Below are positions 1 to 11,467 of a stretch of 64,000 nt of DNA, one piece after another. Location of the stretch: the NCBI GenBank assembly GCA_016508695.1, contig VNKQ01000006.1, positions 372,001 through 436,000 of the forward strand, read 5' to 3'. How positions within the stretch are numbered: position 1 is the first letter of the stretch; each line of letters opens with the position of its first letter. Below the pieces are notes generated by a model. It had not been told where the DNA came from and ran no database searches. It saw only the letters and a program-made list of their open reading frames with translations. Source of the DNA: Hyphodiscus hymeniophilus (lineage: Eukaryota; Ascomycota; Leotiomycetes; Helotiales; Hyphodiscaceae). A program made the translations under genes and the position numbers.

Positions 1-1
1 T

Positions 2-247
2 ATTGAGAAGGCAAAAGAGGTGATACGAACGCGCTTGATCTCGAATATGCATCTGAGCGGAACCTGCGCCATGTTGCCTCGTGACCAAGGTGGCGTGGTG
101 GATGAAAACCTGCTTGTTCATGGCACGAGAAACTTGAGGGTCATCGATGCGAGCATCTTTCCTCTTATTCCGATAGGAAATATACAGTCTACTGTGTATG
201 CTGTGGCGGAGAAAGGCGCAGATCTGATTAAGCAGGCACAGCCGTGA
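2..247 (+). CDS. GMC oxidoreductase, C-terminal fragment (5' end outside window)
   Basis: The frame is open from the first bases to a TGA at 245-247, giving about 81 residues. They match the C-terminal domain of glucose-methanol-choline (GMC) FAD oxidoreductases: the HLSGTCAM block, which carries the active-site histidine region, then the NLRVIDASIFP block that closes the FAD site, and a terminal helix (STVYAVAEKGADLI). The family oxidises alcohols, sugars or aryl alcohols with FAD; the substrate cannot be read from this fragment. No start codon is expected inside the window. The family call is firm and the subfamily is unknown. Confidence 0.9.
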   Translation: MEKAKEVIRTRLISNMHLSGTCAMLPRDQGGVVDENLLVHGTRNLRVIDASIFPLIPIGNIQSTVYAVAEKGADLIKQAQP

Positions 248-1437
248 TAAAGTTACCCCAAATTATATAATTATAGCACCCCTAGTCCATAGGCATCTGA
301 AATAAGATAGAATTTTCTCCCTCAATATTGTGGATATTATTAGCATAGATAAATAGCGTGTTGTGAATAAAATATGGCTTTAGCGCTCATCATATCCCTT
401 CCAAATGCCATCTAGATATTCAGCATGTCTGTAAATTTCAAAAGTCCTCTAAACAACAGGAGCAAGTTCCAGCACACGAAAAGGCAGGTATCCGCCACCA
501 CCATCGTCGTCTCAACACAATCAATGAGGATAAGTTATAATGCACATCTCCCCTGGCCAAAATTGAAACAAGGAAACGGCTTTTTCGAAACAACGACCAA
601 ACACGTCCCATCAAAGGGTACTATAAATGCCATTATCATAGGATAGGCTACAGCACCTGGGACGATAAGCCGACCAAATTTTTCTCAGACAGAATCAATG
701 GAGTGATTACGAGAGAGCCTGCGAAGGTCTGGGCACGTCTCCGCAACGATGGCCGAAAAGGGTTGATACATCTTGCAACGGGTCTGCTGGGGCTGTTAGT
801 GAAGAACAGCATCGGAGGGAGGAGTAATCACTGCGCAGCTCAGCACCTTGGCATTCGAGTATTTGGAATTTTAGATGGGATTTAATTGAAAGCCGAATAC
901 ATACCATTACCCAAAGATGGCGGAAGATTGAGAAGTCGGGAAGTAGCGCTCACTTTAGACTTGTCTAAATTCGTCGTAAAGAGTCCTTGGGTGCTGGGCG
1001 TGGGATGGATGGCACGAGAGTGAGATCTACACATCATTGGAATATCCGAGCTTTCAGCTTCAGAGTACAACAAGTGGTAAATTAGTGACTTACCAGTCCA
1101 CCCGGGTAAGCATGAGAGTTTGAGAACCAGTAGACATGGACAACTTTCTAATTCCTGGCATTGTCTGGAAATCATGTCAATGTATCACATGTCTCAATTG
1201 CTTCAACTAATCTGAATAAACTGGGTAACAACCCTCTCATGAATACCGGGCATCTGCCATTCGCAAACGCCCTGATGTTGGTATCCGAGACCGAATCAAA
1301 TCAAATATCCACTTCAGCGCAACCTCCAAATTTACAAATCCATGAAACTCCCTTAGTGGTATAAAACAAAATCGCGCCTCCCTGCAACACCTATCGTAAT
1401 TTCTATCTCTGACTTCATGATTCAGTGACTTGTCTTC
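248..1437. other. Intergenic region, no gene seen
   Basis: About 1.2 kb between the GMC oxidoreductase stop and the 3' end of the coiled-coil gene on the other strand. The short open frames on both strands have no recognisable motif or splice-joined continuation. Confidence 0.6.
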
Positions 1438-3480
1438 CTAACCAGGCATAACATAATTAGCCTGCAAACCGAGCTTCTCAACGAAATACTTGAAGACAAA
1501 GACATCCATGTTGTGCTTCCAGTGCTCAGGGAGACCACTCGCTGCCCATTGGAGGAAGCTCTTATTGCTGTTGGGATTGTTGAGGAGTTGCTGGACAAAG
1601 GCACGAGTATGGTCGTTGGCGGCGATCCACATGCTGCGTTCGCGGTAACTCAAGTAACCTATAAAGAGGCAGGAGTAGACGATGAGGTGAAAGATCAGGC
1701 CTTGAAGAGACTTGCTGGTAGGTTGAAGGTCACTGTGTCGGGGGTGTAGGACCTTGATGTACCATGGTCGGACTCGAGGATCGAGCTGACCGGTAGCAGT
1801 CTGAATACCAGCGGTCGAATGAACTGCTTGAGCGGGTGCTTGAACATGCGTATCTGTGGCAGATGCTTGTGAGGTTTGAGGCTTGGTATCGGATTTAGAG
1901 GAATCATCGGTGGTATGGCCGAGTGGCAGCGCATGCGCACGTCCGGCAGAGGTTGGCGAGAGGGGAGGAATAGGATCACCGATAACTGCTCTGGTATCTG
2001 GTGACTCTGGAAGAGGTGACATATTTCGAAGAACCTCAGAAGTAAGTCGTTGTTTCTCGGCTTCAATGCGTTGAATCTCAAGAATGGTTGGGACAATCTC
2101 ATCGACGTTAGGATCAATTGCCGGAGGAGCAGCAGCAGGACGAGGAGAGACGTCGAAATCTTCAACAGGAGGACTGGCGGTGCGGCGGCGGCGCAATCCA
2201 AAGATCTTTTGAAGAAAGTGGCCGACAACATGGAGGAGCTTCTGGACCCAAATAGAGAACAGGATGAGGTAGTTGAGTTCGGTCTGAAGCCAGCAAACGA
2301 GTGGGTTGTGAGCTGCGATTTCGAATGGAACGTAGACGATGCGAATGACTGGCTCAATGACTGTTCGAATCTCGACTTCGGGAGGTTGTTGAGGCTCTGA
2401 AACTTCTTGCTCGACCTTCTCTCGCTCGACCTTCAACGTATCGTCCTCACCAGCAGGTTGTGGGAGCTCGGGGCCATGTCCATCATCACTTTCTGCAACG
2501 CTGGATGCGAAGCTGCGAACACCAGCGAGATCATCGGCGAGAGTTGGTATCTCAGGTACATCGCCCTCATCAGTGGTTGCTTGCGGGACAGTGTAAGCTT
2601 CGGGTCCGAGATCGAAAGGTCGTCGCTGGACGTCGGCCTTGAATCCCTCGAGCTGTTGGGTGAGAGCATCGATCGTATCACGTGCATTGTTGAGGTCGGT
2701 CTCGGTCTGGATGCGAGTATCTTCGAGTGCTTTGAGCTCATCGCGCTCAATAACGATGGCATCGTATTCTGAAGTCTTGGTGGTGAGCTGTTCGCTGATG
2801 CCAACGTTGTCAGCCTGCTTGGTGTCGACTTCCGCCTGTTTCTTGGTGACCTTGACTCTCTCAGCCTCCAGGTTGGCGACGGCAGCATTGTGTTTCGTTT
2901 CAAGCTCATCGTACTCAGCTTGCTTCGCTATGGCGGAGGCCTCTTCATCACCAATCTGAACCTCCTGGGCGGCGATGACCTCGTCGCGGGCTGCGATGGT
3001 CAAGTTGGCGGTTGCCAGAAGGGCCTCGGTGTCAGCAATCTTTGTCTTTGCAATTGCGACCTCTTCCGTGAGCTCATCATAGGCATCATTTGCTCGCTCG
3101 ACCTCGTCCTCGGCATTCCTTAGTTTCTCCCAAAGATTCGCATTGTCCACATCTTGCTTTCGAAGCTTTTCTTCCATTTCGGTGGTTGATTTTCGGTAGT
3201 TTTTGACCTGCTCCTGCAGCACTTCCTTGGACTCTCTGTCGAGATTACTGTCAAGGTTTTTAGCAATGGCTTTACTGTAGGCCTCTCGTGAGGTTGAAAG
3301 CGCAGCCTGCAAACGGCCGATTTCTGCATTCGCATCGGTTCCGACAAAGGTTTGCTCATTCTTTGTTGTTGCCTTCGTTGTTGCGTTTTTTGTCTTTTTT
3401 GTTGCCTTGATTGGCTTGCTGGCGGCAGAGAAGTTAAAGTCCACGCCCGCCGCGTCGAATTTGGATGGTGGGGGTTCCAT
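1438..3480 (-). CDS. Coiled-coil membrane protein of unknown function
   Basis: A single uninterrupted 680-residue frame starting at an ATG (MEPPPSKFDAAG). After a Lys/Thr-rich N-terminus, residues about 50-280 are Glu/Lys/Ala-rich heptad sequence that reads as a long coiled coil. An acidic linker follows, then a hydrophobic stretch at about 385-430 ending in an Arg cluster (GLRRRRTAS), a Pro/Ser/Thr-rich low-complexity part, and a clear hydrophobic segment at about 594-613 (LIFHLIVYSCLFIGYL) followed by a roughly 65-residue tail. The layout suggests a membrane-anchored tether or scaffold; that is inference from composition only. I do not recognise the family. Confidence 0.8.
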   Translation of the reverse strand: MEPPPSKFDAAGVDFNFSAASKPIKATKKTKNATTKATTKNEQTFVGTDANAEIGRLQAALSTSREAYSKAIAKNLDSNLDRESKEVLQEQVKNYRKSTTEMEEKLRKQDVDNANLWEKLRNAEDEVERANDAYDELTEEVAIAKTKIADTEALLATANLTIAARDEVIAAQEVQIGDEEASAIAKQAEYDELETKHNAAVANLEAERVKVTKKQAEVDTKQADNVGISEQLTTKTSEYDAIVIERDELKALEDTRIQTETDLNNARDTIDALTQQLEGFKADVQRRPFDLGPEAYTVPQATTDEGDVPEIPTLADDLAGVRSFASSVAESDDGHGPELPQPAGEDDTLKVEREKVEQEVSEPQQPPEVEIRTVIEPVIRIVYVPFEIAAHNPLVCWLQTELNYLILFSIWVQKLLHVVGHFLQKIFGLRRRRTASPPVEDFDVSPRPAAAPPAIDPNVDEIVPTILEIQRIEAEKQRLTSEVLRNMSPLPESPDTRAVIGDPIPPLSPTSAGRAHALPLGHTTDDSSKSDTKPQTSQASATDTHVQAPAQAVHSTAGIQTATGQLDPRVRPWYIKVLHPRHSDLQPTSKSLQGLIFHLIVYSCLFIGYLSYRERSMWIAANDHTRAFVQQLLNNPNSNKSFLQWAASGLPEHWKHNMDVFVFKYFVEKLGLQANYVMPG

Positions 3481-4536
3481 TTCGAGTGGTTGGTATGAGT
3501 ATGGAGTACTGTAAATTCGGGGGAGTTTGAAAAATTGAGAAGAGCTGGGAGACTGTAAGACTTAGTATGAAATCTTCTCTGTTTATGTAAACTATAATTT
3601 ACAATTGCTACTATTCAATTTCTGTTTCTATTGTATGGAAAACTGTCGCTTTTTTCTTATTGTTGTCGCTAGCGATTCTCACGACAATAGGACTCATTCA
3701 CCGAGGACAAACTCACAGAACTGCAGGGCCACGGATACTGACTTGATCTGAGCAATTGAAGTTGAAACATTGATCGTTCGCAATTGCTAGCTATTCTGAA
3801 ATCAATTTCGAAGCACCTAATAGCTTACGAAAACTGAGCGATTTGCAGTCAATACCAGGTATCTAGATCAACGGCTTCACCTTCATTTTAAGCGTTCTTT
3901 AGTATCAATGTGAAAAGCTCGATCACACTTAGGATTTGAGCTATTGGGACGTAACGGAGCTGATTCATGATTCCAATCTTTCCATTAAGCTTGATACGGT
4001 CTTTCGTGGATTTAAATAACCACCTTGCAGCCTTGCATCTGTCAGGGCCGACTTATTGTCATTGCGGCTTGTCAAGGTCGAAATTTCCCCTTTATTCATG
4101 CACAATAGTCCTTATTGTATACTTTCCTGCTCTCCACGATCTTTTTCAAGCTTTGAAATCCATCTCGCGCAGTATGGCTGCCGGTGTCTTTTAACACTCG
4201 AGGAACATCTGAGCCGACTCCAGAATTCGTTGTGTGAGTTTAGAATGCCAAGAGGGATGAACGAAGGGTTGTTTCGTTCAATCAATCGCCTTGACAAGCC
4301 TATAAGTATCAGTCGCTGAATTGCTCAAATCACGTCAATGACTTGGAACTATCCCCTTCAATTTTCAAAGATTTACCGTCGAAAACGGCAGAGTTTCAGA
4401 GGATTGGAACGTGCTACGCTGGTGATGGTGCAGGGGCATGTAAATAAATCCAATTTAGAGGATTATGAACGCTGCAATTTACCTGACCCCAATGCTATTG
4501 CTTTCCAGCAGTTTGCTAACTCCATCCATGTGCTAT
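3481..4536. other. Intergenic region, no gene seen
   Basis: Lies upstream of the coiled-coil gene and downstream of VPS34. AT-rich sequence with only short overlapping open frames and no coding motif. Confidence 0.6.
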
Positions 4537-7480
4537 TCATACCCTGAAATGCTGCACAAATCCATGTAAACGATCAATGACCACTGGAAAGATAGCATTT
4601 GAGCTATCCTCAATCAACCTTTCGAAATGCCTAATCGCATCCTCCTCGCTCATCTCAAGATGAAATCTCTCTTTGACCTTCAGCACCACCTTGTCCGGTT
4701 CCAGTTTTATATCAGGAATGTTTGCATCAACCATCAAACTGAACAAGTTGAGAATAAGGTTCGAGGATTTGCGAAGAGTGGTGTAAGCTGTGAAGCAGTA
4801 CTGCTTGAATTGTCGATAGTGCTCCGAACTTGGGCCACCCATACCATCGACCATTTCCTTGCAGAGCTTCATAGCCGGTGCAAAGGGCTTGGGGTCACGA
4901 CCAAGTATGAACCCGAAATCCGCGTGGAAGAAATGCCCGTCTGGGGCGAGGAGTAGATTGTCAAGATGGCGGTCACCGACGCCGAGGAGGTAGGTTATGA
5001 CACAGTACCCAGCACAGGATTTGATGAACGTTTCGAGGGCTTCCTTTCGTACGCCCAATGGGCCTTGGTCATCAGGATTGTTGTATTTCAGATATGCTAG
5101 CACGGTATTGCCCCGATATTTGTTGACGATTCCTTGCAAGCTCGCCGAAGGCACGAACTGAGCTGCGCCTTCTGTGACACCAGTTGCAAGGATTTTGTAA
5201 GGTGATAGTTTTAGATCAAGGTTCTCCTTCTGGAGAAGCTGGTCCATGAGAGTAATGATTTGGATGACGAGTTGGTCCTGCCGTAGATCATCGCCCGATT
5301 TGAATAATATCTTGTACTTTTGACTCGTGGTAGTCTTGAATGTCATCATGATTGGGGAGAGCGAGGACTTAAAGACCATAGTTTCGCCCGGATCAACTCC
5401 TGTGATCATGATTGAGGGGTCGAGTGGTAACGGCAGAGGTGGTTCGATACTAATGAGTTCGTTCTTCGGATCTAGAAAGAACTGCTTTACTCGCTCAATC
5501 TTGCGAGGAACGGTTTCACGAGACGTTTTTATGTCCCCGGAAATCTTCGAAAGAACTGCCACAAGCTCAGCCTGTCGCAGTAAGGTCTTTCGTCTTTCCA
5601 CGCCATCCGCTTGCTTCACCAATTCCGTCATGAAATCATACTCGACTTTAAGAAAAAGTTTTCGCAATCCTTGCCCTTGGTCTTCACTCTTGTCATCGCA
5701 CTCCACCATAAGATACCAGTGAAAATAGTTGCCTAGCATAAAATTGTTCGTAGCTCGTGAAATGAGGAAGCGTGCCAAAGAGGAATCTTGGGTCGCATCT
5801 TGAGCGGAGTCAGGCGATATGCGCTCAAATTTGAGGGCCTGCACTAGTTGTAGCAAGTACAGAAGAAGCTCATCATCATCAGACTTGCGGAGACGGTCTA
5901 CAGCATAAGTTCTGACAGCAGGGTTGTCGAATGTAGGCCCAAGAAGTTCGAGAGCATCATCGACGTCGATCTCTGTCCATTTGGCAAGAATCTGTACTGC
6001 TTGCTTAGGTTCATTGGAATCTTGCCAATTGACGGATTTAACAAATTTGGTTAACGCTCTTTTGTCTCGAGTCAGATGATGTCGGAATTTCCATACCAGA
6101 TCCTTCTCCTCTGGGGAGAGAATGTGGGTGGGCGAATAAGCCATGATGCTGTTAAGCTCGTCTCTAACTTTGGCATTCGGCTTCAAATCTCTGTCCAAGA
6201 CACCGGTCCGATGGCTTCTCACGAGCCGTCGGTGCTTGCTCTCAGCAGGGTTATCTCTGGCTCCCACTTCGGGATCATAAACCCGCACAAGGCGCCCTCC
6301 AAATCCATGATTATCATCGTCGCCTAATCCATTTATACCCGGCCCATACTGAACTTCTGGTGGGGGTTTAAGGATAATGTTCGATTGTGACGACGAAAGA
6401 TGCTGTAAGGACGAAATAGGAGGCGGAGGATATTCGTGATCTGCAAATACAATTGGAAAATCAAACCGTGGGAGTTCGATGTGTAATGTGAATCTTTCGT
6501 CATCTGTCAGATCGTCTGCGCCCTCTTCTTCATCCTTATCTCCATTTAGCTTGTCCGCAACAGCACCATCCAAGGTCATAACTGTGCTACGTTGCCGGGA
6601 TCTTCTTCGTTCAAAAGTCTTTAAAGATGTGTTTGAGGTCTGTAAGCCGCGCTTCTCGATCCCTCGAAAGACTAGTTGATCTAACCATTCAATGCGAGGA
6701 ATTTCGCCCATCTCGTGCTTCTTGAACAGCTTCTCTAACCTGTCTAGCTCTTCACTTTCCTTATCCACCAGCTTGGAATTTTCCTTTCCTTTCACTGCAT
6801 CTCGTCGTGACTTCGTGGGAACAGAGGGGGTCGAGGAAGAATTCAAGCCGTCTGCGGCTTTGCGACGGTGCAGGAAGCATTTCTGACGTCCCTTCTGCAA
6901 CTGGTTCTCCTTGTCGAAGAGAGAAACTGTAGTACCGCCGAATGGTATTGCATGCCCCTGGGCGCCCTCTCCGCCTGTTGGTGAAAGGTCCCATACCGTG
7001 ATCGCGAGTTGTGAGCTCAAAGGCAAGGCTGAGTAGTCGATGGGCAGCGTGAGCCACTCATTCCACCTTTGTAGATGTCAGCACATCCCCTTGGAAATAT
7101 CTTGTCTGGTTCCAACCTGGCTAACTAACTTTCTCTCATGCTTAAATGGTTTATACGCCGTTTGAACAGGAACCGTGAGAGGCTTTGAGTCTGCCCATAG
7201 CTGTGCCGTAACGTAGAGGTCTGAGTGCGGACTATGAGGCCATTAGGCATTAGTTGATGCACCATACTTTGCCACGGTATGCCTCACCTCAAATTCGATC
7301 CAACATGTCTTAAGTCAGGTCTCTTTATCAACGTAGAGAAAGGTATCGGCGTCTGTTCTCCTTCTAGGCTGACACTATGAACCCATTAGCGGTGTCCTTG
7401 CCATATCGCAGACACACTGACATCCTGATGCTCACTGGAAGCTCCAAAGCGTCTGAGCTCGCAAATGAAAAGGGTTCCAT
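4537..7480 (-). CDS. vps34: Class III phosphatidylinositol 3-kinase Vps34
   Basis: Makes PI3P from phosphatidylinositol for endosomal sorting and autophagy. The large exon (7066-4537) holds the end of the C2 domain (NEWLTLPIDYSALPLSSQL), the helical accessory domain, and the lipid kinase domain with the catalytic loop GDRHLDN and ADFGFILG. The N-terminus was rebuilt from upstream exons: start ATG at 7480 (MEPFSFASSDALELP), an exon with TPIPFSTLIKRPDLRH (about 7374-7288), an exon with HSDLYVTAQLWADSKPL (7231-7130), then the large exon. Introns at 7232-7287 and 7067-7129 have good GT/branch/AG signals; the first intron has two possible acceptors (exon start at 7374 or 7368). About 927 residues, normal for the family. 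Head-to-head with NSE4. Confidence 0.93.
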
Positions 7481-7862
7481 GATCCATCTTCCCCGGATTT
7501 TGCTGGGATCGTGGACGATTTGGCTCAATGTACAGGTGCGGTCCGTGGGTTATTCTACAGTAAAGTGGCTAGTGGGCTAGTGGGCCTACTGGGCTACTGG
7601 GTTCACGTCGGCCACTGCTTCCAACATTTTCCTGACGCGAATCTCACCTCTCTTCCTGAAGAAAATCCAGAAAATGAAACCACTACCGCGGTAATCACGA
7701 TACTACATTTCACGCGTTGTCTCAACCCCAGTTTCGATTTTTCCTGAGCGCGTCTACACTTGATGCGCATCGGTGTCGTTACGTCGTGTCCAGAAGCCAG
7801 CCTTGTCTCGGTCTGCCTGTTTAGAGATTGCAGCTAAATTATCACGTCGCTATCTATCTATC
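7481..7862. promoter_or_regulatory. Divergent promoter VPS34/NSE4 with ACGCG motifs
   Basis: A 382-bp region between two start codons. It contains an MluI cell-cycle-box-like ACGCGT at 7712-7717 and a second ACGCG core at 7635-7639, about 150 and 225 bp upstream of the NSE4 ATG. At 7565-7601 there is a short imperfect repeat made of GGGCTAGT/GGGCCTACT/GGGCTACT units. Use of the ACGCG sites by an MBF-type factor is inference. Confidence 0.45.
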
Positions 7863-9365
7863 ATGGCACGGTCTACGAAATTCTCCGAATCACCTTCTCC
7901 TTTTGGAGACGATGTGTACGAAGCGTCACCTGCTCCTCGTTCTCGCGCAACGCGACGGAACTCCAACGTAGATATATCACCATCCCCGAGCGTTTCAATC
8001 TCGTCAGACAAAGAAAATCGATCAGCTGGACCCATCGATAAGGGAAAGGGTCGCGCGCCCATGGGACCACCGAGTGTGCCGATTGCCGAGTCGGGAAAGA
8101 GGAGAAGGACTGTCGAACGAGACGAATCACCAGCACGCAGTCGAAGAAGGCGAACTGTGGAGGTAGACGGCGAAGACAGAGAGGGAACTGCGGCGTACGA
8201 TCCTGATCAAGATATCGAAGAGCGACGAAGGTTAAGAAAAGGTTTGCGAGACCTGAATAAGAATTTAATCGAAAACCGCACCGATCTGCTGAATCCGAAC
8301 TCGAGTGTTCTTAAAGATACACTGCGCGAGGCCGATGACTATGCAGAGCATATCAAGCAAACGTCTGATGCGACAATCGATTCTCGCCTTTTGGTGACGA
8401 CTGCCGATCTCTCGTACAAGAAGACACTTGCGCTCATTTCTGGTGATACTTCACAAGGCGTTGACGTCGATGAATTCCTCTCAAAATGCATGTCATTCAT
8501 GAGAAGGGCAGAAGGAGCGTCTGAAGAAGATGGACCACGCCCAGCTGTAACACCCGCCTCGGGTAGCACCCAGCGCCGGAGATCCCAAAGAGCCAACCCT
8601 GGCGAGGATGGAGATGACGACGATGATGGAGATATGCTGAATTGGGAACACCTTGGACGATTTGCTTGCCTGCAAAATAACTCGAGACCATCAATCCCCG
8701 GATTTCTTTTAGGTCCACTGTCGCTAGAGAAGCGTGCTCGGAAGGCCATCGTACGGAAAGCTCCCTTGCGGGCGAACAATCTTCAAGAAACACGACCCGA
8801 AGTTCTAGAAGCACAGGATATCCACAGGGATGAGAATGCCAACTTGACGACACTATGTACGAAGATCCTCACAAGGTTAGAAAAAGTGCTCAGTGACGCC
8901 CAGGGAGCTGTTGATGAGCACGCGGACGAGAGCATGACTGGAAGTCAAATACAGGAGCTTATGGATAGATATGGTGTTTCCCAAAGCGGAGGATTGGCCT
9001 TATTCAAGTTTGTGATCAATCCCCGCTCGTTTGGCCAGACGATCGAGAATATCTTTTACGTCAGTTTCTTAATCAGAGACGGCAAAGTTGGTCTGACCAC
9101 TGATGACCGAGGAATGCCTTACCTTGGTATGTACTTGATTCATGCTTGGCTTGACGCATACTCTAACCGAAACATAGAACCTACGGTTCCACGAACGAAA
9201 GCCCAAATAGAAGAAGAGGGGGCTCACAAGCATCAGTCTGTCATAGCGCTCGACATGGCGCAATGGGAGGAATTGATCGAGCTCTTCGATATTAAAGAAC
9301 CTATGATCAAGCATAGAGTAGAAGAAGGGCACACTGCAGTTGGAGCTACGGGATGGTACGCTTAG
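7863..9365 (+). CDS. nse4: Nse4, kleisin subunit of the SMC5/6 complex
   Basis: Kleisin that bridges the Smc5 and Smc6 heads in the DNA-repair SMC5/6 complex in the nucleus. A Ser/Arg-rich N-terminus is followed by the Nse4 N-terminal domain from about residue 120 (RRLRKGLRDLNKNL ... DSRLLVTTADLSYKK) and the C-terminal winged-helix domain from about 375 (GLALFKFVINPRSFGQTIENIFYVSFLIRDG). I chose the ATG at 7863 (MARSTKF); a 30-codon upstream extension opens only with GTG. A 51-nt intron at 9127-9177 (GTATGT ... CTAAC ... TAG) contains no stop and keeps frame. Splicing joins GMPYL to EPTVPRTK and gives 483 residues; unspliced it would add 17 residues. Confidence 0.92.
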   Translation: MARSTKFSESPSPFGDDVYEASPAPRSRATRRNSNVDISPSPSVSISSDKENRSAGPIDKGKGRAPMGPPSVPIAESGKRRRTVERDESPARSRRRRTVEVDGEDREGTAAYDPDQDIEERRRLRKGLRDLNKNLIENRTDLLNPNSSVLKDTLREADDYAEHIKQTSDATIDSRLLVTTADLSYKKTLALISGDTSQGVDVDEFLSKCMSFMRRAEGASEEDGPRPAVTPASGSTQRRRSQRANPGEDGDDDDDGDMLNWEHLGRFACLQNNSRPSIPGFLLGPLSLEKRARKAIVRKAPLRANNLQETRPEVLEAQDIHRDENANLTTLCTKILTRLEKVLSDAQGAVDEHADESMTGSQIQELMDRYGVSQSGGLALFKFVINPRSFGQTIENIFYVSFLIRDGKVGLTTDDRGMPYLGMYLIHAWLDAYSNRNIEPTVPRTKAQIEEEGAHKHQSVIALDMAQWEELIELFDIKEPMIKHRVEEGHTAVGATGWYA

Positions 9366-10056
9366 AGTGAGACGAGTTTGAGACGAGTTTATGATATTAC
9401 ATCGGCGTTTTTGGGCGGGCATTTGATACCAGATGGGTGGCAGATTTGCTATGTAAAAATAATTCGCATTGGGGGACTAGACCGACATTGGGGTGACTAT
9501 TTACTTCAGAAAGATGTAGCTTTGGCACTGGGGCACCTTGTAAGGACAAGATGGTGGTCGTGTCTCCTCGTTGTCGTCGTCGCTCTCCGTCTTGCGTCAG
9601 CAGGAAGCCGAGACCTGTACAATCATATCAAGGAAAATTTCGAATTTTTCGAATTGTTTGGACGTTTAGAGTACGTGGAATCTCGCTCGAGGAGTTAGAA
9701 GTTCTAGATATTATCTGAGAATCATGATATAAAAATACCATTTCGAGAGAAAGTCCAAAGCGTCTATATTACCTGAATGCCATGTCTTGATCTCAACCCG
9801 CAAAACGCAAGCCCAAATCATTCAGGAGTCAGGAATTTGAGCCATTAGACAATAAGCTTCCGCAGCGGTGCAAGCCTTACTTCACGGATCAGATGTAGAA
9901 GAAAGGTCGTAGATATTTTTTTGTTTTCCAATTATTATGATTGTCATATATGCTCACTCATTAACACTCATGAGCAATGTACTGTACATTAAGAATTATC
10001 CAGCTCTCTCGTCTACCCCCTGTCTATCCCTTTCCCTCGCTCCATCAGAAGATGGC
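9366..10056. other. Intergenic region between convergent genes
   Basis: 3' flanks of NSE4 and the protease gene. Just after the NSE4 stop an 11-nt unit (gagacgagttt) occurs twice in tandem. Nothing else was seen. Confidence 0.55.
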
Positions 10057-11467
10057 TTAATTGAGAGGGGCGAAACCGAACGACGGTCCAGAAGCATCAA
10101 AGACACCATAATTAGCATTGAAGAACACATCACCATATATGTTCTGGCCGCCAGCACCAACAGATTGCAAGCCACCAAAGCACTGTCCATTGCCGATGTA
10201 TGCAAAGTTTAACAAAGAGCCTGGAATTGTGGCAAAGTTGAGGTAGCCGATGCTAATAGAGAGAGTCGGAAGACTTTCGGAGCAGTTGAAGACGTAGCCT
10301 CCCTGCCGGGAGTCGTACTCGGCGCTCGAAACTTGCGCATAGTAGTTGTCGACAGCGTTGTCGCCCATCAACAAAAGAGTGGTTCCGGTGTCAGAGATTC
10401 CAGTGTAGCCAGATTGCGAGTAGATCGTGGAGCCGACTTTGTAATGCGGTGTGGAGTACTCCCAGAATCCGTTAGAAGAATCCACAGAGGTGTACTGGAT
10501 GTTGCCGGTGTACTTGCTAGGGTCGGTAGACCCGAAATCGTATGAGCCATCCTCGTTCGCAGGAAGATAAGCGGCGAAGAGGGGTGAGTCAAGAGAATCT
10601 TTGGCATTGTCGAAGAAGGTCCTTTGCTGTTGTGGGCGGACGGTATTGATGTTACTGAAAGCCATACCGATGAGTCCATCAGAGGCATCGGAGACAAAGG
10701 AGCTCGAAACTGTTTTAGCAAGTTCAACGCATTGCCCTAGGACAGTGGTTCCTCCAACGGTTACGGTATCAGTTCCGGCAACACCGCTTGCTCCAGATCG
10801 ATCCGCGTATTGGATGTTCCACGTGGATCCGGATAAAGCTTGGTAGGTGCTTGAATCGGATGAGGTGTAGTAAGCGTGGCCCCGGCGCTGGCTAGCTGGC
10901 TGAAGGGATGAGAATACCCAGCTGCAAAGTGTCAGTCTCGGTGTTCAAGATAGGATATGCTGTTTTGGGGGATGTGGGGTTTTTCAACAGCTCAGGATGG
11001 TGATCAATCTCAAGACATCCTTCAGCCGAAATTCCGGCGTGGAATCCTATTTAAAACCACTTTAAAGGATTGTACGCTCTCAAAACACTCTTTTTCATAA
11101 GCTTTGCACCTAATGAAATGAGTACTTACAGATCCGCACTTCCAGTATCAAGGTCCAGGTTCAACTGCTCGCCTCCAACGGTGACGGGAATCAAATACTC
11201 AGCACCACCAGAGGGCTCTGCGGAGACAGAGCCATCCTGGCGCTTGTGCAACGCACTCATGAAAGCCTCCGGCATCTCGCGAGTCGGGGTCAAGTAGTGC
11301 TTAGCATAAGCTTTCAACATGGCAGCGGTCCCATTGCGAACGTAATCGGGGTTGTGAACCGCAGGGATAGAGAATTCCACATCGAAGTCGATGTCGAGGG
11401 CAGAAGCTGGAGCTGGAGTAGCCTGAGCAGCAACGACGACGGCAAGAACAGCGATTATTGAAAGCAT
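10057..11467 (-). CDS. Secreted pepsin-like aspartic protease (family A1)
   Basis: Endopeptidase made as a secreted zymogen. Exon 1 (11467-11130) encodes a signal peptide (MLSIIAVLAVVVAAQA), a propeptide ending in a Kex2-type LHKR site near residue 76, and the first catalytic motif DTGSADLW. A 208-nt intron (10922-11129, GTAAGT to TTGCAG) splits the Leu codon before the Trp. Exon 2 (10921-10057) carries the rest, including the second motif DTGTTLLLM and the C-terminal FGFAPLN. Length is 400 residues, typical of aspergillopepsin or penicillopepsin types. The natural substrate is unknown; extracellular protein digestion, acid-active by family, is inferred. Confidence 0.92.

Noticed and set aside
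7773..7862. Upstream extension of NSE4
   Set aside because: Opens only with GTG and includes no Nse4-like sequence; the ATG at 7863 has the normal family start.
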